The notes under the pieces were generated by a model that was not told where the DNA came from, made no database searches, and saw only the letters and a list, made by a program, of their open reading frames with translations. Position numbers and translations under genes: made by a program. From Bifidobacterium asteroides (GTDB taxonomy: Bacteria; Actinomycetota; Actinomycetes; Actinomycetales; Bifidobacteriaceae), in the NCBI RefSeq assembly GCF_003202695.1, contig NZ_QGLL01000009.1, forward strand, positions 248,001 through 312,000: DNA of 64,000 bases, in the 5' to 3' direction. How positions within the stretch are numbered: position 1 is the stretch's first letter; each line of letters begins with the position of its first letter. Positions 34,270-43,994 of the stretch are shown one piece after another.

Positions 34270-37092
34270 TCACCTACGACTCGTATACCTGTTCGCTGCG
34301 TATCCGGCACTTACCAGGAACACGCCAAGAATCAAGGCCAATACCAGCCATAGGACATGACTCCCGCCAGTGAATGGCAGATGGGACACAGGATCCATGC
34401 CTTGTACGTTCACACGGGTTGTGGGTCGCTGTCCCGATTGCGGAGACTGCACACCATTGACAAGAGATGAACCAGAATGGGCATCGGACTTTACCGTAAC
34501 GCGATATGAAACGGTCACCGTCTCTCCTGGGGCGACACCGCTTGAGTCCGACCAGGACAGAACACCTGAAGCCTCATCAAAGGTTGGCGCTGCAACCTTG
34601 TGATTGGTCACGCTCGATACGGCTGAAAGATCCATAGGCTTTCCGGCGCTACCCAGAACACCTGAAAGATCATCCTTCAGCGACGCATCGTATACGGTCA
34701 CACCCGTCGAATTTCGATACGTCACCCGGTAGAACAGATCCTTGCCCTTCCTTACCGAAGACACACCTTCGGAAGAGGTTGCGGAACCAAAGGCACCCTT
34801 CCCCAAATCAACACTAGATACGTCATTCTTCACGCTGACGGAATCCGGTCCACGGTTATTCATGGCCTGATTGATCAACTTGTGATCGCCAGCAGGCGAA
34901 TGATCTGCTGGGTAGGTCGTCACTTGAATACGGACGACAGCCTGTTGTCCCTTATCCAAGGTGCCCTTCCACACTACTTTCCCCGGCGAGGAAGCATCAT
35001 TCCAGGTCACGACTCCAATAGGCGAATCACCCACTAATGAAGCGCTCTCGACAGAGGCGTCATCCGCTACATCATGCATGTCATCGGACACCGTCACATC
35101 GACAGGATCGGCAATTGCATCCGCCGGCAGCGGATTCGACACAGTCACCTCATATACATATCGTTGGCCAAATGCAACGGATGACCCCTCTGTCACTGGT
35201 GTCAAAGCACCGTCAGAGGACACGGCGAGAAGACGCTTGTTCACCTCTATGCGTCCCAGCCCGTTCGATGTCTTCGGCTCATCCTGCGAATAATCCGATA
35301 CGAAGGTGTTCTCGATGGAACCCTGGTAATACGATGCGTCCTGGCTACGCAAAACCGTCACACTGTATGTCACGGTAACCTTGCCAGGCCCCTGAGCGGA
35401 TTCACCCGGCACAGCGCCTTTCCAGGTCAGACGAGCGGCATCGACGTCAACCACAGGTGCACCCGGAGCAGCACCGGCCGGATCAGTAGAAACCTTCACA
35501 TTGTCCACGGTCCCGCTCTGGGAATATGGCAAGACGCCTGAAAGATCATCAGCCAGCACAGTTTCCACAGCGCCACGGTTCGGGTTGACGGCCGTCAATG
35601 TGTATGTCAACCGCTGGCCTGGGAAGACGCGCGAACCCTCGGTATGATCAGCCGATTTTGACAACTTCAGGGGGATTGGGGTCCCGAAATGGTACACACC
35701 ACCACGAGCGCTCACCAGTAGATTTCGGTAGCCAATACCATTCTCCGTGAAGGTGTTCGCCACCAAGGCGCCACCAAGCAGTCCAAGGGATCCGAACCCA
35801 TCTTCACCGGCAGCATCCAGGGGCTGGAATGTCGCCCTCTGCGCTTCACTACCTTTAGCCGGAACCGCATACCCGGCCACACGCCCGGCACCAGCTCCGT
35901 CACGGTACCCGACGAAGACGGTATCACGACCATCCGGCGCATCACCGACAGCCACGGATGAGCCGAAATACTGTGCCCCTTCCTTGCCCTTCAGCGTTGA
36001 ATTCACAGAACCATCAGCCACGTTGAATCTATACACGACACCGCGCTGTTCCGCCCACTGGGTCGATGAATCCCACGAGGGGTCACCTGCGAGCACCTGT
36101 CCGCCGTCGGAACTGAATGCCAACGAACGACCAAGACCCGCACGAGCGGTCGAGGCATTAGCCGCCGGATATGAGCCTTGGGCCTTATCCACATTCAAAT
36201 CACGTACAAATCCGGAACCAGAGAACAACTGGACGCCACCAGTCAGACTGTCGACTCCTGCTACGGTACGTTCCTGGCCAGGAGCACCCAACGCCACCGA
36301 GCCGCCGTGCACGGCCACCGTCTGACCAGCCAGCGCCCCCTCCACTATCGAAGCATCGCCTTTCGGCGCCAGCAGAGGAGTTGGAACCGAAGCAGCATCG
36401 GACAAATCCACGACGAACCCCATACCAGCATCATCGACATCATCAACGGTTGAATTCGGTGCCCCGATTACCAGAGAGTTCCCGTCCAATGCCAAGGACT
36501 CACCGAAGTTGTCAACCTCATACCTGTCCGAATCCGCCGGAGCGCCTATCGTGCGGACCAAGGAGCCGGACAGGTCAAATACCAAAACCTCCTGCGACCA
36601 CTTAGCCCCGACCACGACGTACTGATCGTTCAAGGCCACCTGGTATCCGAATCCCGATACAGCGGCGGGGGCGGCTATCCTCACTGAACCGGCAGGTGCG
36701 GATGCGCTGTCGGCATCACCACTCCAGGCACTCACACCGTTACTGTCAGAAGACAAGGTCTGCACCACCACGGCACCGTCACCGGAACCCCCTGGCACGC
36801 CCTGCGACTCTACGTAGGCAAGCCGTTTACCGAATGCAGCAGCGCCATACCCGACGCGGTCTCCCCCGGTGAACCGTGCATCCTGCACCAGACGAGGGAA
36901 ATCGGATTTATCGTTACCCGGCAACCGTGACCCTGCAACCAGGCCCGAACGCACACCCACACCGGTCGATCTGGCAATGTCACGCCCATCATCCCCACGC
37001 CGAGCCGCAGCGGTCAAGGCGAATGCGGACAAGGCAAGACACACCACTACCAGTATGCCAACTATAGGAAAACTCTTCTGCAATCTTCTCAC
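34270..37092 (-). CDS. Large LPXTG surface protein with propeller-like N-terminus (probable pilus tip)
   Basis: 940 residues. The start is a GTG at 37092; an out-of-frame ATG just upstream stops at once. N-terminal membrane/signal segment FPIVGILVVVCLALSAFALTAAA. Residues 60-460 carry repeats with VVVGAKW, LVIGAPNS and VALGAPGQ, the alternating pattern of FG-GAP/integrin-alpha beta-propellers. Three DUF11-type Ig domains follow: near 490 (TYTLTAVNPNRGAVETVLADDLSG), near 650 (YVYEVTVSNPLPADA) and near 790 (FYRVTYRNSTGVTVYDASLKDDLSG). Sorting signal LPFTG at 905-909, hydrophobic segment, then NRYTSRR. Size and position before the major pilin suggest the tip adhesin. Confidence 0.87.
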   Translation of the reverse strand: MRRLQKSFPIVGILVVVCLALSAFALTAAARRGDDGRDIARSTGVGVRSGLVAGSRLPGNDKSDFPRLVQDARFTGGDRVGYGAAAFGKRLAYVESQGVPGGSGDGAVVVQTLSSDSNGVSAWSGDADSASAPAGSVRIAAPAAVSGFGYQVALNDQYVVVGAKWSQEVLVFDLSGSLVRTIGAPADSDRYEVDNFGESLALDGNSLVIGAPNSTVDDVDDAGMGFVVDLSDAASVPTPLLAPKGDASIVEGALAGQTVAVHGGSVALGAPGQERTVAGVDSLTGGVQLFSGSGFVRDLNVDKAQGSYPAANASTARAGLGRSLAFSSDGGQVLAGDPSWDSSTQWAEQRGVVYRFNVADGSVNSTLKGKEGAQYFGSSVAVGDAPDGRDTVFVGYRDGAGAGRVAGYAVPAKGSEAQRATFQPLDAAGEDGFGSLGLLGGALVANTFTENGIGYRNLLVSARGGVYHFGTPIPLKLSKSADHTEGSRVFPGQRLTYTLTAVNPNRGAVETVLADDLSGVLPYSQSGTVDNVKVSTDPAGAAPGAPVVDVDAARLTWKGAVPGESAQGPGKVTVTYSVTVLRSQDASYYQGSIENTFVSDYSQDEPKTSNGLGRIEVNKRLLAVSSDGALTPVTEGSSVAFGQRYVYEVTVSNPLPADAIADPVDVTVSDDMHDVADDASVESASLVGDSPIGVVTWNDASSPGKVVWKGTLDKGQQAVVRIQVTTYPADHSPAGDHKLINQAMNNRGPDSVSVKNDVSSVDLGKGAFGSATSSEGVSSVRKGKDLFYRVTYRNSTGVTVYDASLKDDLSGVLGSAGKPMDLSAVSSVTNHKVAAPTFDEASGVLSWSDSSGVAPGETVTVSYRVTVKSDAHSGSSLVNGVQSPQSGQRPTTRVNVQGMDPVSHLPFTGGSHVLWLVLALILGVFLVSAGYAANRYTSRR

Positions 37093-37966
37093 TGCAGCCC
37101 CGCTAACATGAATAATCCAGCGCTCGTGGACAACTCCCTTTTGGGAATCTTTCCGAGAACGACATCATCAACGTCTCTTCCGAATTCCATATTACGAAAG
37201 AAGACAAAAAGATGCAAGTTGATTGATATATGCATTGAATATGCAACCTGGGTTTTCCTGACTCAAGCTGTAGAGAGCAATTGACTCTGTGTAGCACCAA
37301 GTAATCTGTTTACGCCGACTTCCGCTCAATAACTGCCTTTTACTAAGTTATTGCCGTGCAATCAGCTCCGCTCGCAAATACCGGATGAATGAACTCTGTC
37401 GGTATTATGACGATGGAATTTTCAATCAGTCACTTTAATAAAAGGTCACAGTTTATTGATTATTAACCACTAATAGTCTATTAATTATTGATCACTGATT
37501 ATTACTTCATTGAAGCAGGAGTAAAGGCGGCAGAAAGTCCTACTCTTTCATCGCTTGCCTGATCGTTCTTTTCCCCGTAGCCTTCAGACCCTTCAGGAAC
37601 GGTTAGCCCAATTTTCTCACCATCGACCGCATCATCCCCATGCACGCCAACAACCACGACCTGATAATGCTGCCCCTCCTGCTCTGCAGAATGCGACGAC
37701 CGCTGTCCTGGAGTTCGCTCACAACCAGGTCATGAGGTCATGAACCCCAGCACTCCACTCAAGGCATGGAGTCTCCCGTACTCCCATACCGACGGTTCCG
37801 CCATTATCCAGTCACGGTCATTCGCATGATTCACGCCTTCGCTGGATTCGACCATTCACTCATAAGCACTCCATGTACAGTCGGCACAAAAAGGGTACAA
37901 TTACGCATCTTGCCTTTCCTGAATTCGCGCTTTTTACGGTTTTGCATCTTCCGCGCCAAGGAACCG
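37093..37966. other. Long AT-rich intergenic region between sortase and pilin genes
   Basis: About 870 bases with no supported gene. The stretch 37430-37510 is very AT-rich, with reiterated ATTGATTATT-like words (37453-37464, 37479-37505), a likely promoter or regulator-binding zone for the pilin operon. Short frames at 37555-38101 lack ribosome sites and partly run antisense to the sortase. Confidence 0.55.
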
Positions 37967-39001
37967 TCAAGATTTTCGCTTGAGGGCTGTCCGCGTACCA
38001 GGCCTTCGCGGCCGGACAAGCCCCCCAGCTGGCTCCACGGGCACACCGGCCGCGTGCCGCACAATAAGACACGGGGATCTCGTCAGTCTGACCAGCAATA
38101 AGGCGAGCGCGGCGCACAAGACCGTCATTATCAGGATGAGCCTGCCGTCCTTCTTGGCATCCTTGGGAAACGGGATAGGATCCGGCATCGGTTCCCTATG
38201 CCCCGACACCAACAACCTATGCGTATTGATCCCATAGGGCGTGCAGGTCATCAGCGTGACCCTGTCCTGCCCGGCTTCTATGCGCAACTTGCTGGTATCG
38301 TTGGGCTCGATGACGATTATGCGGTCTACCTTGTACCCCATGGTCTTGCCCATGGACTTGATGTAGAACGTATCTCCCTTCTCCATCTCGTCCAAGCGGG
38401 TGAACATCGGGGCTCTGACAAGGCCGCGATGCCCTGTCACCACGGCATGTGTCGACGGACCGCCGACCGGAAGCGAGGACCCGTACAGGTGGCCGGCACC
38501 GGATGCCAGGACCTTCTGGGAGGTTCCATGGTAGATGGGCAAGTTGACCGATATCTTGGGTATGAGTATCGAACCCATGATTCCGTCGCCTTGATTCAGC
38601 TGGGACTGATAGACGGTATCCCTCTCTGAAGCCGTCTGGCCTTGGGTCGTCCCGCCACTGAAGGGGTCGATGATCTCTCCCAGCACCGGCTGTCCGGATG
38701 ATGCAAGGTGCCTGTTATACTCCTCTGCAGCCTTCAGTGCCTCCTTGGCCTTGGGATATGGCCAGCCAGCGACGTCACTATCGGAACGCGATACAAGGGC
38801 TTCCTGCTTTTGACTGTAGGCAAATTGCAGAGCGAAGGGAGCTGCGATAGTGCAAAGGCCCGCCACAAGGATCAGGATGGCGAAGATCTTCAGCCAGCGC
38901 GCGGCCCTACCGCGGCGCGGCTCCTTCTGAAATACCAGGGCACGAAACCGGTCCGGCTCATCATGGGATTGACTGAAGGCCACGGAATCCGACCGCACCA
39001 T
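37967..39001 (-). CDS. Class C (pilin-polymerising) sortase
   Basis: Membrane transpeptidase that cleaves LPXTG pilins and joins them to a Lys of the next subunit. There are 344 residues. N-terminal anchor at about 37-62 (WLKIFAILILVAGLCTIAAP). The lid motif is DPF in EIIDPFSGG (112-114), typical of class C. Catalytic His is in VVTGHRG (H191), Cys in TLMTCTPYGINTHR (C253) and Arg is R262. A second hydrophobic helix (LILIMTVLCAALALLLV) and a basic tail follow, again typical of class C. The start is ATG 39001 with AGAGG upstream. It precedes its likely substrates but is separated from them by 874 bp, so may have its own promoter. Confidence 0.93.
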   Translation of the reverse strand: MVRSDSVAFSQSHDEPDRFRALVFQKEPRRGRAARWLKIFAILILVAGLCTIAAPFALQFAYSQKQEALVSRSDSDVAGWPYPKAKEALKAAEEYNRHLASSGQPVLGEIIDPFSGGTTQGQTASERDTVYQSQLNQGDGIMGSILIPKISVNLPIYHGTSQKVLASGAGHLYGSSLPVGGPSTHAVVTGHRGLVRAPMFTRLDEMEKGDTFYIKSMGKTMGYKVDRIIVIEPNDTSKLRIEAGQDRVTLMTCTPYGINTHRLLVSGHREPMPDPIPFPKDAKKDGRLILIMTVLCAALALLLVRLTRSPCLIVRHAAGVPVEPAGGLVRPRRPGTRTALKRKS

Positions 39002-39548
39002 GGACGTCGCCTCTTTTCATAATTCAAGGTCATCTGGTCAATGAATCCTGCAAGGACTGCGCTGCGCACCGAGCACCCTGACACTTCCGCACCACTCTTC
39101 GAGTTGGAAATACCCAATCCGCCTGGTCGCAATCCAGGCAAAGGCTGGAATCCACATGGGCCTTGCACCTTCTGAATTGCAAGTTTACCCTTATGCCGCT
39201 CAGCGGGATTGTTCATCAAACCAACGGATCCTCATCTGTCACCGCATGAAACGACCACGACAGCCTCACGAACACCGAATACGAGTCACGCGCTTGGAGG
39301 TCCACAAACTTCACACCCGGTAACCGCCGCTTCATAACCTTGTCGGTCCTGCCCATGCGAAACCGTACAAATTGACACCCTTGATCCATGTCATATCCAT
39401 CAAGGCCACCAATCAAACACAAATCTGCCGTCACCATATGGCGGCACAAGGCACTATAGGCAATCTGGACGCATCAGGCAAGTGGAGCGATACCACGAAC
39501 GAAGGAAACCCGAGCCCAACCAGTGGCGGCTGCGCACATCCAGGTCGC
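39002..39548. other. Region upstream of sortase with possible coding remnants
   Basis: No intact gene. A leftward frame at 39216-39449 (77 codons) has protein-like composition in its second half (GVKFVDLQARDSYSVFVRL) but no start signal or recognisable family. It may be a scrap of a gene lost together with the adjacent AraC regulator. Confidence 0.35.
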
Positions 39549-40494
39549 TCATCTCCTGGTCTGCCTGGCGCATGACTCGGAACCGACCGTCTCGCTGATT
39601 TCCTCATTCGAAAAGTCGGTGCTGTTCATCATCTTCTGCGCCTCGATCAGCCTGCGCCCATCCAACGACTCCTGGAAACCCTCACCTGTGGCCTTCCTCA
39701 GTTTGTTGCTCAGGTAGTCGGGATTGCACCCGAACCGATCAGCCATCGAGACCAGACTCACCGAGGCATAGGGCTGGCTGATGCACGAGATGATAGGCGC
39801 CAACTGCTCGGCCTGGATATTGTCAAAATCGATGACGCTCTTAGAAATCAGCGCCTTCAGCTCGATGACCAGGGCTGAAAGCACCAGCTCCATGGCACGG
39901 TTGCGGCCTGACAGAACGGCGTTCGGCCAACCCCTGCTCGGTGATGAGCGCTTCGACCAGATTCGTAGGCACGGCATGGCCCTCGAGGCCGAAGACAATG
40001 AGGTTGTATCAGCGTGGGGCGTTGCCCACGTTGGCGATAAGCTGGAAGATGACATTGAGCGACTCGGGGACCATGGTGAGCATGGAGGCGATGTCCGCAT
40101 TTTCCTGAACGAGGTTGTTCACCAGGATATCGTCCTCATCGGTATAGAAGATCCTGCGCGGCACCGCCTTGCCGAGCATGACCAGGCTGCCCTGATGCAG
40201 CTCGACCAGCTCGTTGTCGATGTATTGCGTGCACCGTCCGGACTACATGTACTTCATCTCGATGGAGCTGTAGGTGTACTCGGGCACGCAGGAAAAACGG
40301 TTGCTTTTGGTGACGGCGATGCCGCCGTCCTTGAAGAAGATCCGCTCAGGCATCCACGGCACGGCATCCACGGAAAAACCCAGGTTCATGTGATTGAAGT
40401 TGCTGACGGTGCTGAGCCGGCGGCGTTCAACATTGTTGTGCTCATGCAGAATGCGATCAAGCCGCTGTGAAAACATGCCCCCGGAATCCGCCAT
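39549..40494 (-). pseudogene. Disrupted AraC-family transcriptional regulator
   Basis: Leftward reading from 40494 gives an N-terminal sensor domain (MFSQRLDRILHEHNNVERRRL, then VPWMPERIFFKDGGIAV). A stop at about 40243 interrupts it. The same frame continues (YIDNELVELHQGSLVMLGKAVPRRIFY) to a second stop near 40012. A shift into another frame restores the C-terminal DNA-binding domain (CISQPYASVSLVSMADRFGCNPDYLS and FQESLDGRRLIEAQKMM). The second HTH breaks off after EEISETVGSES. Two stops, a frameshift and the lost end make function very unlikely. It lies upstream of the pilus locus, so it may once have regulated it or a sugar gene. Confidence 0.8.
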
Positions 40495-40571
40495 ACGGAA
40501 TCAGTCGATTGGCCCAATATCCGACCTTATGTCTGAGCAGATAATACCGGATAAACAAGAACCTGCAATTC

Positions 40572-40817
40572 TCAGATGCCATCTTTCTTCTGCTCGTACT
40601 CCTGTAGCACTGAGACGAGAGCTCTCCTTATCTCGTCAGCAAGAGGAATATGGTTTCGGTCTATTCGTCGAACGTTCTGCTGGAGTATTCTCACCAGAAA
40701 ATCAGGCCGAGTCCGCAGCCATCGCTCACGTAAATCAATCTCTCTTACCGCCAACCCCGAAATCAGAAAACCTCCTGGGACGGCAGTGACACGAACACCC
40801 TCATCAGACATAATCAT
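40572..40817 (-). CDS. Small protein coupled to ABC-2 transporter genes
   Basis: 81 residues; not recognised. Its ATG (40817) overlaps the TGA of the ABC-2 permease gene (ATGA), which strongly suggests real, coupled translation. Soluble and charged, with a helix-rich C-terminal half (LADEIRRALVSVLQEYEQKKDG) and a basic middle (RWLRTRPDFLVRILQQNVRRIDRN). It could be an accessory or immunity-type protein for the transporter; that is inference from position only. Confidence 0.55.
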   Translation of the reverse strand: MIMSDEGVRVTAVPGGFLISGLAVREIDLRERWLRTRPDFLVRILQQNVRRIDRNHIPLADEIRRALVSVLQEYEQKKDGI

Positions 40818-41545
40818 TTCCAGCGGAAACCATATATGGAAACAAGACCTAGGGTTATGCAGCCCACGGCCAGGTATAGGATCCCGAGCCAGGCATGAGG
40901 CCAGGTGCCCGATCCGATCAGCATCATCGATAAGGCCTCTCTCATGTGATATAGGGGCGTATACGGTGCAATGGCCTGCATCCAGGACGGCAACATATTG
41001 ACAGGCATCATGGCTCCGCCGATGAAGCCCAAGGGCAGAATAATGATGTTCGCAAGGATGGATACCCCTGCGATGGAGTAAATTAGCATGGCGATAATGA
41101 CACCCAGGAAAAAGAACAAGAGGTAGCCAAGGATCAGGGGAAGCAGTCCTGACAAAAACGTCGGTTTCAGCGACATCCCCATGATCATCCCCAGAATGAC
41201 AAGCACTACAGCCTGTGCCAGGAGGACGACAATGCCTACTACAGTCTGGGAAAGGATAATCACATTCGAGGATAGAGGAAAATTGCGAACCGTCTGAAGC
41301 ATGCCATTCTCACGCCAGAGAGCAAGGTGCGAAGCGCCTGCAAAAATACCCACGTAGGCCGCGCCGAATGCAATGACGTTGGCGCTGATTTGACTGGCAA
41401 TATCAACTCCAGGAACCAAGCTCTTAAAAGACAGGACCAGGGCCAATAACAAGGCTATCGGGAAGAGAAAGGTGAAAACCAGAGTGGACCAGTCACGAAT
41501 ATCGTAATGGAGCATCAACTTGAATAGAGTTTTGAAGCTGTTCAT
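40814..41545 (-). CDS. ABC-2 type transporter permease
   Basis: 243-residue integral membrane protein with six hydrophobic segments, beginning MNSFKTLFKLMLHYDIRDWSTLVFTF. The family feature is the run from FGAAYVGIFAGASHLALWRENGMLQTVRNFPLS through the helices VVGIVVLLAQAVVLVILGMI, LLPLILGYLLFFFLGVI and IIILPLGFIGGAMMPVNMLP, the ABC-2 signature region. It overlaps the ATPase gene by 4 nt (ATGA). It is likely a drug, peptide or lipid exporter; the substrate is not evident. Confidence 0.9.
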   Translation of the reverse strand: MNSFKTLFKLMLHYDIRDWSTLVFTFLFPIALLLALVLSFKSLVPGVDIASQISANVIAFGAAYVGIFAGASHLALWRENGMLQTVRNFPLSSNVIILSQTVVGIVVLLAQAVVLVILGMIMGMSLKPTFLSGLLPLILGYLLFFFLGVIIAMLIYSIAGVSILANIIILPLGFIGGAMMPVNMLPSWMQAIAPYTPLYHMREALSMMLIGSGTWPHAWLGILYLAVGCITLGLVSIYGFRWK

Positions 41546-42450
41546 TTGACGTTCCCCTTTTCGAGAAGGCGCAGGTAGACATCCTCAAGACGCCCATCCT
41601 TGACTTGCGCCTGGCTGGTATTGATCCCGGAATCAACCAATTTCGCAAAGGTAACTCCAGTATTTTGAGTGCGCACTGTCAGACCGTCGGACGTGGCTTT
41701 CACGTAGTCAGCTCCCACGAGATGGGCTACTTGATCGGCCTGATCCAAGGCATTTGGAAGAAGAATGGTCGATTCCATCTCTGCTTGCGCAATAAGCTTG
41801 CTGGGACTGGCTGTTACGAGAATATGCTTATCCGCCAAGATCGAGACTACGCTGCACAACCGCTCCGCCTCATCCAGATGGTGGGTGGTATAAAGAACCG
41901 TGGCGGCCAATTGCTGACTCGACTTGAGCAGGCTCACAAGGTCATGGCGTGACTCAGGGTCGAGGGCGGCAGTGGGCTCATCCAGAAAGAGCAGGCGAGG
42001 ATGATGGACGACAGCCGTGGCGATAGCCAGTCTCTGCTGTTCACCGCCGGACAATGATTCAACCTTGTTGGATGCCACATGTTCCAGTTTCAGCGCATCA
42101 ATCAGATCGCCCACACGTGACCGGGGCACCTGGTAGATGTCCGCCACTGCAGTAAGGTGCTCAAGGAGCGTCGTTTTGGGGAAGAAGGACGACTGCTGGG
42201 GCTGGATGCCTATTTGGCGGAGCAAGGCCAGGTTTCGCGGATAGGGCGCCTTGCCCAGAACAGATACCGTTCCCTCAGTCGGTTTTTGCAGTCCCTGCAA
42301 AACGGTGAACAGCGTTGTCTTTCCTGCGCCATTTGGCCCGATGACCCCATGAAAGGCCCCTTCTTCAACCTCCAGTGAGAGATGGGAGAGAATCGTTTTA
42401 TTCTTTATTCGAACAGTAAGATTCGATACGCTCGCTTCAATATTGCCCAT
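41542..42450 (-). CDS. ABC transporter ATP-binding protein (ABC-2 partner)
   Basis: 302 residues from ATG 42450 (MGNIEASVSNL) with AAAGG upstream; a TTG 21 nt earlier is possible. Walker A GPNGAGKTT, Q-loop IGIQPQQSSFF, signature LSGGEQQRLAIA, Walker B LLFLDEPTAALD and switch His in TTHHLDEAERL. The C-terminal 90 residues are the accessory extension seen in DrrA/CcmA-type ATPases (DGLTVRTQNTGVTFAKLV). It is first of three coupled genes. It probably energises the ABC-2 permease. Confidence 0.93.
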   Translation of the reverse strand: MGNIEASVSNLTVRIKNKTILSHLSLEVEEGAFHGVIGPNGAGKTTLFTVLQGLQKPTEGTVSVLGKAPYPRNLALLRQIGIQPQQSSFFPKTTLLEHLTAVADIYQVPRSRVGDLIDALKLEHVASNKVESLSGGEQQRLAIATAVVHHPRLLFLDEPTAALDPESRHDLVSLLKSSQQLAATVLYTTHHLDEAERLCSVVSILADKHILVTASPSKLIAQAEMESTILLPNALDQADQVAHLVGADYVKATSDGLTVRTQNTGVTFAKLVDSGINTSQAQVKDGRLEDVYLRLLEKGNVK

Positions 42451-43430
42451 TCCAGAGCCTTTCAGCGTCAATACTCATGGGGTAAAGCACAGACAGTGCC
42501 GTCTATTGTTGCCTGTCTCTTCATAACTATTTGCATTTGCTGGATCGGAGCAGATAGAAGACATGAATCCAAATGCCGACCCACTATATTCCAGGTAATT
42601 TTCGACTCCGACGGTCTTAGCCATGAGACCATCTGCTTCAACTGCATTAGACGATTAATTCATATTCTTTCCTCACACATGAGCCCAGAATTCAGGCATT
42701 TCTTTAATAAAGTACAAGCCGGATCGGACATAAAACTGCTACCGTCCTACAAATTATGGCATACAAGAACAGGAACTGACAAACACTGATTCCACTCAGA
42801 AGTTACCAACAGCCGGAACAGCTGTAGTCTCCATTTATCAAGCAAGGGGCAGCCAGGGGCATCTACTTGGTTTCAATTGGCACTTTGACAAGAGAAGCCA
42901 TACCTGTATCAGCCAACAAAAGATATTGAGAAAGTGGGTGATTGCCCCCTAGCTCATGCTCACTAACCGAGAGATCGCTGGAACCTACTAATTCACCCCC
43001 TTTCGCATATTAGCTATCTCAAATCATGCCGGTCTTTTTCGTACGCAGTCAGTGTCTTATCACCATGAAGATAATCATTATCAGCCAAGCTGCTGGGTAC
43101 GTGCATAAACCCCAGAACTGCGAACCGGTGACAAACGATATGACATGCGCACGAATTAACACCAATGCGAAAAACTGTCAGCAATGACTAGTGGCTTATC
43201 GAATGGTTTCCATGTCGAAGCTGTATATCTCATGGCGGTTCCTTTGCCGTCGTACATAATGCACGGAATGCGCACAAAAACAAAATATACACTAACCGGC
43301 ATTCGCTCAAAATAAACTTAAAATAAGTTCGCATTCTGGATGCACATATACGTCTTAGCCAAAAAATCAATGCAGAGAGCCTAGCCAGGAAGCAATTACA
43401 TGAAAGCTGCTTTTGCATCCAAGATTGCGT
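42451..43430. other. Long AT-rich intergenic region
   Basis: About 980 bases, clearly lower in GC than the flanking genes. It should hold the promoter of the ABC-2 operon. Two short frames (rightward to 42789 and leftward at 43230-43418) lack ribosome sites and protein-like composition. No RNA gene was recognised. Confidence 0.5.
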
Positions 43431-43994
43431 TTACCGATCTGTTCGTTCCGTAGGCAAATCAATCCAATACCGTTCTACTGGCTGACCAGATCTGCGAGGG
43501 AGCACATTCTCCAGTTGCCCGCCCCGCGAGAGGATGGTCTGGCGACTGGCCAGATTCGACGGGGAACAAGTAATCAGGACCCTGCTCATGCCCAGAGTGG
43601 CAGCCCGTCGAAGACATTCATCCAGCATCAGCCCGGCATAGCCCCGCCGGCGACAATCCGGACGAACTGAATAGCCGATGTTGCCGCCCATGCGCAGAAG
43701 CGCCTCCGTAAGTCGTAGCCTCAGCTGGATCATTCCCACCAGTTTGCCGCTGGGCGCAAGGGCGGCGAACTGCAGGGCGGGCACAAATCCCGACGGCAGA
43801 TCATCGCCACGCGCCTGACGAGCCACCTCGGGCAGACCTGACCGACGAACTTCATCCAGGCTGTGGCAGTCCTCCAGGGGGCCGAGACCAGCCGCTTCAT
43901 CCTGAGGCTGAGAACGGCAGGCCTGCAGATATTCCCAGATCATTTCGGCATCGACTGCCCCCGGCTGGTCCACCCTCACCAGACGGATTCCCAT
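43431..43994 (-). CDS. GNAT family N-acetyltransferase
   Basis: 187-residue cytosolic acetyl-CoA-dependent acyltransferase. The start is ATG 43994 with AGAGGTGG 5 nt upstream. The acetyl-CoA loop is SVRPDCRRRGYAGLMLDECLRRA, matching the R-x-x-G-x-G/A motif; VGMIQLRLRLTEALLRMGGNIGY is the preceding strand pair, and MSRVLITCSPSNLASRQTILSRGG is the C-terminal signature. Close relatives are predicted acyltransferases of the RimI-like group. A decayed copy of its 3' end lies at about 27.93-28.05 kb. It is monocistronic by spacing. Confidence 0.88.
   Translation of the reverse strand: MGIRLVRVDQPGAVDAEMIWEYLQACRSQPQDEAAGLGPLEDCHSLDEVRRSGLPEVARQARGDDLPSGFVPALQFAALAPSGKLVGMIQLRLRLTEALLRMGGNIGYSVRPDCRRRGYAGLMLDECLRRAATLGMSRVLITCSPSNLASRQTILSRGGQLENVLPRRSGQPVERYWIDLPTERTDR

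Noticed and set aside
37440-37510. AT-rich reiterated words considered as a CRISPR or replication-origin repeat
   Set aside because: The units are irregular, overlap and lack spacers of constant length; no DnaA-box cluster is present.
39781-40470. 229-codon rightward frame at 39.8-40.5 kb
   Set aside because: It is antisense to the disrupted AraC gene, whose helix-turn-helix and sensor segments are clearly recognisable on the other strand.
42382-42789. Rightward 135-codon frame starting inside the ABC ATPase gene
   Set aside because: The first third is antisense to the ATPase; the remainder has no ribosome site and no family likeness.
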